Positions 18,261 to 27,812 of a stretch of 64,000 nucleotides of DNA are shown piece after piece. Where the stretch lies: contig NZ_CP113088.1 of assembly GCF_026625145.1 (NCBI RefSeq), positions 992,001-1,056,000 on the forward strand, in the 5' to 3' direction. The notes beneath the pieces are model-generated. The model did not search any database, had not been told where the DNA came from, and saw only the letters and a program-made list of their open reading frames with translations. The stretch's first letter is position 1, and the number at the start of each line of letters is the position of its first letter. This DNA is from Lacinutrix neustonica. Lineage in GTDB: Bacteria > Bacteroidota > Bacteroidia > Flavobacteriales > Flavobacteriaceae. The translations under genes were made by a program, and so were the position numbers.

Positions 18261-19239
18261 TTATGAAATCTGAACAACCATTTTTCCTTTTACCTTGCGA
18301 TGCATCATTTCGTCTAAAGCTACTTCAGTAGCTTCTAAGGACACTATTTTATGAATGTGTGGTTTTAGCTTTCCTTCGGCATGCCATTGCATTAGGGTCA
18401 TGGTATTGGCCATATTCTCTTTAGGATATTTCATTGCGAAACCACCCCGAGAAAACGCCAACAATCGAAGCGCCTTTAAGTAAAGGAAGGTTTAACGGAA
18501 TTTTAGGAATCGTACCTGCTGCAAAGCCTACCACTAAAAAGCGACCGTTCCATGCGATACCTCTTAGTGCCTGCTCAGAAAAATCGCTCCCAACAGGATC
18601 ATAAACGACATCTACCCCTTTACCTTCTGTTAGCGTTTTTAAAATGGCTTTCAAATCTTGTTTGGTATAGTTTATTAGTTCATCTGCGCCATACGCCTTA
18701 CAGAGGTCTAGCTTTTCTTGATTAGACGCCGCCGCAATAACCTTCGCCCCCATTAATTTGCCCAATTCAACAGCGGCCAAACCAACCCCTCCCGAGGCTC
18801 CTAAAACTAAAAGTGTTTCCCCTTTCATTAGCTTGGCCCTATCTTTTAATGCATGATAAGAAGTGCCATAAGCCATCATAAAAGAGGCCGCTACTGGATA
18901 CTCCATTTGGGGTGGTTTAGGAAAGCAAGCGTTTCCTGGCACAATAACTTCTTCAGCTAAGCCACCATGTGCTACAAAACCAAAAACGGCATCGCCAACC
19001 TTTAAATGAGTCACACCATCGCCCACTTCCTTGACGACACCAGCTATATCGCTTCCCGGAGTAAATGGTAACTCCGGTTTAAATTGATACAAGCCTTGAA
19101 TGATTAGTGTATCCGGAAAATTTAATCCACAGGCTTTTACCTGTACCAAAACTTCCTTTGGACCTGCATGCAAGGAGGCTATTTCCTCCAACTTCAAATT
19201 GGACGGTGGACCGTAAGTATTACATCGTATTGCTTTCAT
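18261..19239 (-). CDS. Zinc-free quinone oxidoreductase (MDR, NADPH)
   Basis: About 325 aa. Quinone-reductase/enoyl-reductase type medium-chain dehydrogenase: PFTPGSDIAGVVKEVG, LVLGASGGVGLAAVELGK (Rossmann loop), VVYDPVGSD. It likely reduces an enone or an enoyl thioester with NADPH. The frame breaks at CCGAGA (18447-18452), where GVFWGGFAMK requires CCAGA; the C-terminal 66 residues continue in the other frame and match the family. Confidence 0.83.
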
Positions 19240-19293
19240 TTTTTATATTTTGCTCTTTTGTTTTTGAAATAATCTTCACGCTTTAGCAAGACA

Positions 19294-20299
19294 TTAATCT
19301 TCTATAACTTTCAATACCAATTTACCCAGTTTATCACCGAGAAAACAATCGGTTATAAGTCTCCGGGAAGTTCTCAATACCATCATAAACATCCTCACGT
19401 GTTTTCAGCTTGCCTTCGGCCATCCATTTGCCCATTTGCTGACCCGCTTCTCCATAGCGTTCGGCCCAATCAAATACAACCATGCCCTGCATAGTTGCTC
19501 TATTCACCAATAATGAAAGATAATTGGCTGGCCCTCTCATATTTTCCTTGTTATTATACTGAGAAATCGCCCCACAAATAACGACTCTTGCGTGCATTCG
19601 TAATCTTCCTAAAGCGGCATCCAAAATCTCGCCTCCAACATTATCAAAATAAACATCCAATCCTTTAGGGCATTCTTGTTTTAATCGCTCCTTTACCGCT
19701 TCGTTTTTATAGTCGATGCACGCATCAAAGCCCAAATCGTCGACTACATATTTACACTTATCCGTACCCCCTGCGATGCCAATGACTTTACACCCTTTTA
19801 TCTTGGCTATTTGTCCAACAATACTGCCTACGGCACCAGCTGCTCCCGAAACCACGACAACATCTCCTTCTTTAATTTTACCTACTTCTAAAATTCCGAA
19901 ATAAGCGGTCATTCCTGGCATCCCCAAGGTGCCAATATAAGTGGGAAGTGGCGCTAAATTTGGGTCCACTTTATAATAGCCTTTTCCATCTGTCGCCACA
20001 TATTGTTGCACGCCGCCATGCCCTGAAACGAAATCGCCAACCTTGAATGTCGGGTGGTTTTTTGCTTTTATGACCTCGCCAACTGAACCTGCGCGCATGA
20101 CTGCCCCGATTTCTACCGGTGCTATATATGATTTCCCCTCATTCATCCAACCACGCATAGCTGGGTCAAGAGAGATATAATGATTCTTTATTAAGACTTG
20201 CCCTTCCTCTAGTTCCGGAATAGGATTTTTTTCTAAGGACCATGTAGATGCATCTGCGGCTCCTACTGGTCTTTTTTTAAATATCTGTTGTTTATTCAT
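19294..20299 (-). CDS. CurA/PTGR-type NADP-dependent alkenal/one reductase
   Basis: 334 aa after correction. Features: LDPAMRGWMNE near the N terminus, VVSGAAGAVGSIVGQIAKIKG (nucleotide loop), YFDNVGGEILDAAL, and CGAISQYN, diagnostic for the leukotriene B4 12-hydroxydehydrogenase/CurA group. It reduces the C=C bond of conjugated enals or enones. CCGAGA at 19337-19342 truncates the frame; with CCAGA it continues LFSGDKLGKLVLKVIED to the stop at 19294. Confidence 0.85.
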
Positions 20300-20323
20300 C
20301 TTGTTTTAATTATCTATTTATTA

Positions 20324-21080
20324 TTATAAAGAAGTTCCGCCGTCTAAGGTTATGGTCTGTCCCGTGATAAATTTTGAATTTTCAGAGGCCAGCCAGCAAA
20401 TAGCTTCAGCAATTTCGTTCGCCTCCCCGAACCTGCCCATAGGTATAAAGCGTTTTAGCTTATCACCCATATCGGGACTCACGGAAAGCAATTGTTCCAA
20501 CAAAGCCGAATGGGTAAATCCTGGACACACCGCATTGATTCGAATGTTTTTTCTGCCATACTCCAAAGCAGCCGATTTTGTCATGCCCACCACTGCAAAT
20601 TTACTAGCGGAATAAGACAAATTATTTCCTGAAGCTTTTAAACCCGCTAAAGAAGCAACATTCACAATGTTACCATAGCCCTGTTTCTGCATCTGTTCTA
20701 GCGCCAATTTCATGCAATAGAATACGCCTGTTTGATTAACCGCAATTACATTATGCCAGTCGTCAAGGGAATGATCTGCTGTCTTTGCTTGGTGCTTACC
20801 TCCTATTCCTGCATTGTTAACCATGACGTCCGAGACGACCCTGTTTTTTAATAACAGTTTGTAGTAATTCCTCCACCTGCTCGAACTGAGTCACATCTGT
20901 TGCTAATGCCGAGGCCTTACCACCAGCATCTCGGATTTCAATTGCTACTTTTTCTGCATTTTCCAAATTGATATCAGAGACCACTACATGGGCCTTATGC
21001 GTTCCAAAAAGCTTTGCCGTGGCTGCCCCAATGCCACTACCAGCACCTGTAATTACTACTACTTTATCTTTAAAGTTCAT
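20324..21080 (-). CDS. SDR-family oxidoreductase
   Basis: 251 aa from the ATG at 21080, chosen because VVVITGAGSGIGAATA follows at the usual distance; the upstream extension is lysine-rich leader. It has NNAG, the S...YSASK active site and a DGGTSL end. The break is at CCGAGA (20830-20835), where GRLDVMVNNAG needs CCAGA. It oxidises or reduces a hydroxyl group of a pathway intermediate; the substrate cannot be told from sequence. Confidence 0.85.
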
Positions 21081-21099
21081 TTTTTCGTTTTTGGTTGAT

Positions 21100-21498
21100 T
21101 TATTTTTTTTTATTAGGTGCACAATGAATTAATCGTGAATCGGCTAATGCTTGCGTCCTCAATTCTGAAGGATATCCTTCGGCCTTTATCATGGCCATAA
21201 AATCAGAAACAGAATGGTACTTTACGATGAGTACATCATCCCATAGGGGATCTGATTCCGGACCTATTAATATGTGTTTGGGCGCACCGTAGAACACTAT
21301 TTCCGCATTCGCCTTAAGAAAAAAAGGCGTTGCTTGACGCATATATTCCGTGTAAGACTCCTTTCCTGTCATTCCCGTTTCAGGCACGAAAGTTTTGTAT
21401 TTTACCATATTTAGCATAACAACGGGAGCTCCGGATGTGTTCTTTACAAAGTCTGATACTTGCCCTGGGTTCATATTCAAAAAGTATTGCTCGTCCAT
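21100..21498 (-). CDS. DUF1330-like protein
   Basis: 132 aa, intact. It shows the ferredoxin-like DUF1330 pattern (VVMLNMVKYK, YTEYMRQATPFF, DDVLIVKYHSVSDFMAMI). Function unknown. It lies immediately after the APH-like kinase gene with a two-base gap, so it is translationally linked. Small proteins beside such kinases are known in levulinate-type operons, but I do not claim homology to LvaB. Confidence 0.7.
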   Translation of the reverse strand: MDEQYFLNMNPGQVSDFVKNTSGAPVVMLNMVKYKTFVPETGMTGKESYTEYMRQATPFFLKANAEIVFYGAPKHILIGPESDPLWDDVLIVKYHSVSDFMAMIKAEGYPSELRTQALADSRLIHCAPNKKK

Positions 21499-21500
21499 TG

Positions 21501-22581
21501 TTAGTACAAATTATCTATTTGATTTTTTTGGATGGCCTGCCAAGCGGTATTACAACATAATGCAGAAGCCTTATTCAAATGCGCAAACTTGGGATCACTG
21601 GTATGGCCCTGTTTATATCGGTAATAAATCTGCTGAGCAATTACCGCAATCTTAAAAAGTCCGTAAACATAGTAAAAGGTGAGATTGTCAATATTTCTAC
21701 CACTTTTAAGAGCATACTGCTGAACAATTTCAGTACGTGAAGGATTGCCTTTCATAATCGTTGAAGACGGCAGCCCCTGTTTCATAAACTCGGGATCACC
21801 TGCCGTTGTCCAATAGCCCAATGAAGTTCCCAAATCCATCATAGGATCTCCAAGCGTACACATTTCCCAGTCTAAAACAGCTGAAATATCCTTCCAGCCA
21901 TCCGTTTTAAAAACCACATTATCATATTTAAAATCATTATGAATTAGGGTGTGATCATATTTTCTCGGGTTGGTTTTCGCTCATCCATGTCATTACCTTT
22001 TGTGCTGTTGGTACCTCATCGGTTGCTGCGGCCGGATATTGCTTGCCCCAATTATGCACCTGGCGTTCCACATAGCCTTCTGGTCTTCCTAGATCGGAAA
22101 GCCCTGCAGCCTTATAGTCTATATTGTGAAATTCTACAAAAGCAGCAACCCAAGTATCAGAGATGGTTTTAAATTCTTCGGGAGAAACTTGCTTGTCAAG
22201 CGCAGATTTAGCTGTTAAAATCTCTCCGTCAACCTTCTCCATAATATAAAATGGAGCACCTATAATTTTGGGATCTTCATTAAATATAAAGACTTTAGGG
22301 CTCTTATCGTATACAGGATTTAAATGCTGTAACACCTTAAATTCACGTCCCATATCATGCCCGCGTTTTGGAGCTGAAAAGGGAGGCCGCCTCAAGACAT
22401 ATTCTTTGCTTTCCATTTGAAGTAGATAGGTTAGGTTAGAATACCCATTGGAGAACTGTTTCACTGTCAATTCTGTATTCTCCTTCGCTATTAGGGAATG
22501 TTTTAGCATAAACTCCTTAAGCTTACCCTGATTGAGCTCCTCTCCTTCCCGTACCTCTTTTAAGTTTTTTTCGTTAGACAT
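21501..22581 (-). CDS. APH-type phosphotransferase (ACAD10/11 kinase-domain-like)
   Basis: 359 aa after correction. Aminoglycoside-phosphotransferase fold: SNLTYLLQM near residue 48, YVLRRPP (ATP Lys region), [13 protein letters not shown] (catalytic loop Asp) and [18 protein letters not shown] (metal-binding Asp). This matches the kinase half of ACAD10/ACAD11, which phosphorylates 4-hydroxyacyl-CoA, not antibiotic kinases. TCTCGG at 21963-21968 breaks the frame before DHTLIHND. It overlaps the upstream ACAD by eight bases. Confidence 0.85.
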
Positions 22582-23800
22582 TAGACGCTTGTATATACTT
22601 GTTTATCGTACTTTTTCCCAGTTGACTCATATGAACTTCATCAGGTCCATCAGCCAAACGTAGCACCCTTGCAGCGGCAAAGAAATGCGCCAAAGGGGTA
22701 TCGCTTCCAACGCCCTTTCCTCCTAAAATTTGAATGGCTCTGTCAATAACTTTTAAAGCCATTTGAGGGGTAACTATTTTTATCATGGCAATTAAATCTT
22801 TTGCCTCTTTATTACCCACTTTATCCATTTTATAAGCGGCAGATAACACTAACAAACGTGCCTGTTGTATCTCACAAGCAGAACGAGCGATATCCTGTCG
22901 TACACTGCTATAAGTATCCAAGGTTCTACCAAAGGGCTTTCTTTGTACTGTGCGTTCCGACATGATTTCTAAAGCACGTTGCGCCATACCAATCAACCGC
23001 ATACAATGATGAATACGCCCAGGGCCTAAACGACCTTGTGCGATTTCAAAACCTCTACCCTCACCTAAGAGTAAATTCGTTTTAGGGACGCGAACATTAT
23101 TTAAAATGATTTCAGCGTGACCTTCCGGCGAATCTGTATATCCAAAAACACTCAACCCTCTTTCAATCTTGAGGCCAGGGGTATCCATGGGTACCAAAAT
23201 CATACTCTGTTGTACATGTCGTGGTGCATCAAAATCAGTCTTACCCATTACGATGGCAATTTTACAATTGGGATCCATAGCACCGGAGGCCCACCATTTT
23301 CGACCGTTGATGACATAATCATTTCCGTCGGAAACTATAGCGGTTTCAATGTTAGTGGCATCGGAAGAAGCAACTTCAGGCTCCGTCATTAAAAAAGCCG
23401 AACGTATGTCTCCATTCATTAAAGGCTTCAACCATTTTTCTTGTTGTTACGGCGTTCCATATTTAGCAAGCACCTCCATATTTCCGGTGTCGGGAGCGTT
23501 ACAGTTAAAGATTTCGGACGACCATAAAACACGCCCCATGATTTCTGCCAAAGGAGCATATTCTAAATTCGAAAGTCCAGCACTAAGTGCGCCATAAGAA
23601 CCGGGTAAAAACACATTCCGGAGTCCGGCATCTTTAGCCTTTTGTTTTAAACTTTCCAAACCAGGCCAACGCTTCCAACTATTTTCAGGATTTTTATGAA
23701 ATAATTCTACCTCCTTTTCAATAGGGAGGACATGAATTTCCATAAATTCCTTCAATTTTTCTTGTAGTGCTATCGATGTATCGCTGTAATCAAAATTCAT
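22574..23800 (-). CDS. ACAD11-like acyl-CoA dehydrogenase
   Basis: 408 aa read through one in-frame TAA at 23447-23449 (YGTP-stop-QQEKW, Glu expected; CCGTAA for CCAGAA). Signature [15 protein letters not shown] and [12 protein letters not shown] are those of the ACAD10/11 group, followed by the usual C-terminal helical domain ([15 protein letters not shown]). It would act on the phosphorylated 4-hydroxyacyl-CoA made by the overlapping kinase, giving enoyl-CoA. Uses FAD. Confidence 0.87.
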
Positions 23801-23812
23801 AATTCTTTTATA

Positions 23813-24586
23813 TTAACCTGAAATTAAATATCCGCCATCTGCAGTATACACGCCGCCTGTCATATAAGATCCCGCATCGGACGCCAATAACATAACAATT
23901 CCAGCCATTTCATCGGGTTCGGCCACTCTCTTTAAAGGCACGATACTGGTGTATTGCGCCACCAATTTATCATCTGACCACAAACTTTCGCTAAATTTTG
24001 TTTTAATCAATCCAGGACAGACCACATTAGAACGAATACCATAGCGGCCCCACTCTTTTGCCTGGTTTTTTGAAAGCATAATCACAGCAGATTTCGTCAT
24101 ACTATAAAGTCCTAATCGAAATCCGGGATGAATACCTTCTACCGATGCAATATTGATAATACTCCCACCGCCATTTGCTTTCATGTGCGGTTGCGCTAAA
24201 TTAGAAAGCACCCAAGGCGCCTTAACATTCACGTTCATGATTTTATCAAACACGGCTTCCTCTGCAGCTTCCAACGGTCCGTAAAACGGATTTATAGCAG
24301 CGTTGTTAACTAAAATGTCTATTCGCCCATAGGCTTCCATCGTTTTGGCTATGAGTTGTTGCCTTTGGGCAGCGTCTCCAATATGACATTCAATTCCTAT
24401 GGCTTCCAAACCAGCGTCTTTAAATTCTTTCGCTACCTCATCAACAGCGTCTTGCTTTCTACTACTTATGACTACTTTAGCCCCGTTTTCAGCAAGCCCT
24501 CCGGCTATAGAAAGCCCGATACCCTTGCTTGAACCCGTGATAATGGCTACTTTTCCCGTTAGGTCAAATTTTGATTTTATACTCAT
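23813..24586 (-). CDS. SDR-family oxidoreductase
   Basis: 257 aa, intact. TGSSKGIGLSIAGGL at the N terminus, NNAAINP, IINIASVEG followed by YSMTKSA (catalytic Tyr and Lys), GGVYTADGGY end. Comparable to the human DHRS4-like and bacterial FabG-type SDRs. A seven-base tandem repeat lies a few bases before its ATG, where a ribosome-binding site would be expected; none is clear. Confidence 0.87.
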   Translation of the reverse strand: MSIKSKFDLTGKVAIITGSSKGIGLSIAGGLAENGAKVVISSRKQDAVDEVAKEFKDAGLEAIGIECHIGDAAQRQQLIAKTMEAYGRIDILVNNAAINPFYGPLEAAEEAVFDKIMNVNVKAPWVLSNLAQPHMKANGGGSIINIASVEGIHPGFRLGLYSMTKSAVIMLSKNQAKEWGRYGIRSNVVCPGLIKTKFSESLWSDDKLVAQYTSIVPLKRVAEPDEMAGIVMLLASDAGSYMTGGVYTADGGYLISG

Positions 24587-24590
24587 GTTA

Positions 24591-24638
24591 GTTGTTGGTT
24601 GTTCGTTGTTGGTTGTTGGTTGTTGGTTGTTGGTTGTT
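24591..24638 (+). repeat. Heptamer tandem repeat (GTTGTTG), nearly 7 units
   Basis: Six full units plus six bases, one unit ending in C in place of G. It sits in the leader of the - strand SDR gene (ATG at 24586), so the transcript would start with an A/C-rich CAACCAA repeat. Confidence 0.8.
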
Positions 24639-24656
24639 AAATAAATTTCTTTTAAA

Positions 24657-26468
24657 TCAAGCGAATACCTGCTTCTCTGAATTTAAAGTCAATGCCTGTT
24701 TATCCATCAATAGTTCTGCGAGTCCTGTGGTTTTAGGGAGCTCGTATTTAAAATAAAACTGCATGGCATGAATCTTGTTTTCGTAGAATTCAGCACTAAA
24801 ATTAGTGTCTCCGGAAAGCAATGCTTTTTGTGCTTCGCAACCAATATCTAGCCATTGCCATGCCATGATAATGGTACTAAAAAATTCCATAAATGGCGTG
24901 GCGTCTGCCAAGAATCGTTGGTAATCACCCTTTGCTGCATAAGTCATAAGGGATTTTAGCACTTCTTGGGTTAGCTCCAGTTTATTTCCTAATTTTTCTG
25001 CCAAGGGTTTCAACGCTTCGTACGCCATACTTTCTTTGATAGTATTCATAATTTCCTCAGAGAGTAATTGTAGTGCTTTCCCGTTTTCCATGGTAACCTT
25101 CCTTCCCAAAAGATCTTGAGACTGTATGCCTGTGGTGCCTTCATAAATAGCTGATATTCGAATGTCTCTTAAATATTGCTGTAAAATATAATCGGAACAA
25201 AAACCATAACCTCCTAGTACTTGCACCCCATTATTTACCGAAGTAATCCCCATTTCAGAAGGGTAAGTTTTCACTACCGGCGTTAATATTTCCAGCAGCA
25301 ATTTGTATTTCGCTCTACTTTCTGCATCCGGAAGTGATTGCGAAAGGTCTTGATACCGCGACGTTAGAAATACCAGGCTTAAAGCCCCTTCAGTAATTAC
25401 TTTTTGTAAAAGCAGCATTCTGCGTACATCAGGATGATTGATGATAAGGGTTTGTTCTTGGGAGGCATCCTTTTTACCTGTTTGTTGTAGCTCCCGTCCC
25501 TGAGGTCTTTCTTTGGCGTAATTAAGCGAGGCATGATATGCTCCCGTAGCAATTGCCGCCGCCCCACGGCCCACAGCGATTCTTGCACCGTTCATCATGA
25601 GGAACATATATTTTAGGCCTTGGTTGGGTTCACCAACCAACCACCCGGTACAATCTTCTTTATCGCCAAAAAACAGGTGTGTGGTACAATAGCCTTTTTG
25701 TCCCATTTTTTGAAAATCGCCAACCGTAGTGACGTCGTTATCTTCTAAATTACCGCCTTCATCGAGGCGATGCTTTGGCACGACAAAAAGTGAAATCCCC
25801 TTGGTTCCTGCAGGCGCTCCTTTAATGCGCGCCAAAACAAGATGTACAATATTCTCAGCGCCCTTATAATCTCCTCCAGAAATAAATATTTTTTGACCGT
25901 TTATTTTATAAGCATCTCCATCAGGAATGGCCGTGGTTACAATATCTGAAAGCGAACTACCAGCCTGTGGTTCGGTAAGACACATGGTGCCTCCCCAAGC
26001 TCCCGATATCATTTTTGGCACATAGGTATCCTTAAGAAATTGATTTCCAAAATGTGCAATCAATTCCGCCGCACCTACAGTAAGACCAATGTAACCAGGT
26101 AAGTGATTATTAGCTGCTTCCTGAATAAAGGCAGAGGCATTTACTGCCATTGAAGGCATTTGCATGCCACCGGATTCATAGGAGAATGGTCCCGATATAA
26201 ACCCCATGTCGCCACCTGCTTTCATGTATTTATTTACTTGAGGATGCACTATAATTTCTCCATCCTTAAAATGTGCTGGATTTTCGTCCATCTCCCGAAA
26301 ATAAGGATAGAGTTCTTTATCTGAAAAATCCTTAACAGAGTCAAGCATCATGGCAATAGATGCCTCATCATATTCCGCAAACCGTTCCTGTTCCAGTACA
26401 CTTTTAAGATCGTGAACGTTGAACAACAAAAATTTGAGGGTTTCCATTTCTATATACGTATTGGCCAT
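24657..26468 (-). CDS. Acyl-CoA dehydrogenase, 600-residue class
   Basis: 603 aa, intact. Long ACAD with C-terminal extension as in FadE-like and AcdA3-type enzymes: MCLTEPQAGSSLSDI (FAD loop), KINGQKIFISGGD, and QVLGGYGFCSDYILQQYLRDIRI with YEGTTGIQSQDLLGRK (catalytic Glu of the YEGT motif). It introduces the 2,3 double bond in a fatty acyl-CoA. It is the first gene of the - strand catabolic run, 173 bases after the Crp/Fnr regulator gene. Confidence 0.9.
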   Translation of the reverse strand: MANTYIEMETLKFLLFNVHDLKSVLEQERFAEYDEASIAMMLDSVKDFSDKELYPYFREMDENPAHFKDGEIIVHPQVNKYMKAGGDMGFISGPFSYESGGMQMPSMAVNASAFIQEAANNHLPGYIGLTVGAAELIAHFGNQFLKDTYVPKMISGAWGGTMCLTEPQAGSSLSDIVTTAIPDGDAYKINGQKIFISGGDYKGAENIVHLVLARIKGAPAGTKGISLFVVPKHRLDEGGNLEDNDVTTVGDFQKMGQKGYCTTHLFFGDKEDCTGWLVGEPNQGLKYMFLMMNGARIAVGRGAAAIATGAYHASLNYAKERPQGRELQQTGKKDASQEQTLIINHPDVRRMLLLQKVITEGALSLVFLTSRYQDLSQSLPDAESRAKYKLLLEILTPVVKTYPSEMGITSVNNGVQVLGGYGFCSDYILQQYLRDIRISAIYEGTTGIQSQDLLGRKVTMENGKALQLLSEEIMNTIKESMAYEALKPLAEKLGNKLELTQEVLKSLMTYAAKGDYQRFLADATPFMEFFSTIIMAWQWLDIGCEAQKALLSGDTNFSAEFYENKIHAMQFYFKYELPKTTGLAELLMDKQALTLNSEKQVFA

Positions 26469-26641
26469 AACAATTTATTTAACTGATTTATGAAGTTCAA
26501 GTTAGGATTTATTCCTAGGAATCTCATTAAACTGGTTTAATAAAAGTGGGAATATCGATTATTATAGATAATAAGGACTGCTTCTTTAGAAAAAGCCCAA
26601 GGTATCTATAACTCTAATACAAATTAAAATAGCTGAAGACG

Positions 26642-27241
26642 TTAACTCTTTCCTAAACGCTTCCTAAGTTTAGAAAGTCCTACTGGTGTCAATCCTAAAT
26701 AGGAAGCAATAAGGTATTGTGGAACACGCTGAAACAGATCTGGACGTTTTTTTAAAAGACGTAAATAACGCTCCTCATTCGTACGACTATTAAGACGTTC
26801 TATCCTAGTAAAGCTCTTTATAAAAGCTTCTTGCATAGACAACCGACCAAAACGCTCCAACTGATGCGACTTTTTAAAGGAGTTTTCGGCATCCGTTTTC
26901 TTTATGGCGTAAACTATCGTGTCCTCGGAAGCCTTGAGATAATAATTGGAAGGTGTTTCCTTTACATAAGCAGGTAGATCGGTAAAAAACACATCGTCGG
27001 TATAAAATTCTAATACGTTTTGCGCGCCTTCATCCAACTTATAATAATAAATACACCCAGTCACAACATAATAGAAGTGTTGCACCAACTGTCCTGGAAT
27101 TACTAAAGTATCCCCTTTTTTTAGATTTAGTTTTTGATAAGATTGCAATTGTTCTTTCAATACCTCATCATCCACCAAAGTGTAGGATAAAATTTTTTCC
27201 TTTAGGTTTTCAAGAGGGGTTGTATGGACTACAGTTTTCAA
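26642..27241 (-). CDS. Crp/Fnr-family transcriptional regulator
   Basis: 199 aa. A cyclic-nucleotide-binding-like beta barrel (KGDTLVIPGQLVQHFYYVVTGCIYYY) is followed by a C-terminal winged helix (RVPQYLIASYLGLTPVGLSKLRKRL). It lacks the Cys cluster of Fnr and the clear cAMP-contact motif, like many Bacteroidota members of the family. It lies upstream of and in line with the acyl-CoA cluster and may control it. Confidence 0.85.
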   Translation of the reverse strand: MKTVVHTTPLENLKEKILSYTLVDDEVLKEQLQSYQKLNLKKGDTLVIPGQLVQHFYYVVTGCIYYYKLDEGAQNVLEFYTDDVFFTDLPAYVKETPSNYYLKASEDTIVYAIKKTDAENSFKKSHQLERFGRLSMQEAFIKSFTRIERLNSRTNEERYLRLLKKRPDLFQRVPQYLIASYLGLTPVGLSKLRKRLGKS

Positions 27242-27812
27242 AGGGTATCTTTAATTTGGTGTTTTTGAATCAAAGTGTCGTACGGGTGTCTATATACTAG
27301 ATAGTCATTGGCATATAGTCTTTCATTACTGCTTTAAGGGATACGAACTGCTCGAAAAAAATTACTTTGAAGTAAAAATAGATTTTGAAACCAACCAAGC
27401 TCTTGGACTATAATTTTGACATTTAATTCTGTGACTTACATAACAAATACGACTTTGTTTAAATGCTAAATTAAACAAATAAAAGTTCGGGATTACACGA
27501 TCCACATTAAAACTCGAGTTAGAATAAATTACTAGTGGACAACAATGCTGTTTTGCTGAGATGAACCATGGGCGACCTACAAGTAAATAGTATCAATGTT
27601 TCAAATATTACTTTAAGAATGCCTTGTTTACCCCATAAAATAGTAAAAATCTTTTTTTACATCAATCAATGTGCTTTAAAGTATTGACAAGCAATATCTA
27701 GTAAAATCCATTTTAAAAAACGCCACTTTTTTTAGGATATTCGAGACAACAATACCACCTCTAACACTTTTAAAACAAATCTAATTAATGTATATTATCG
27801 CCCTATTTAAAA
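27242..27812. other. Intergenic region between divergent genes
   Basis: About 570 AT-rich bases separating the Crp/Fnr gene and the PLP enzyme gene. It must contain both promoters, but I cannot point to a convincing TTG/TAnnTTTG pair. No ORF or RNA gene is visible. Confidence 0.45.

Noticed and set aside
20941..20985. Another CCGAGA distortion (TCTCGG in the SDR gene)
   Set aside because: Here CCGAGA encodes the expected Ile-Arg-Asp and keeps the frame, so it is genuine; CCGAGA alone is not proof of error.
21501..22581. Aminoglycoside resistance kinase
   Set aside because: The fold is shared, but the sequence and the overlapping ACAD11-like gene point to an acyl-CoA kinase role.
15106..24586. 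Wholesale pseudogene decay of the catabolic cluster
   Set aside because: Breaks occur one per gene at a single pentamer, and protein conservation continues unchanged after each break; decay would give scattered mutations.
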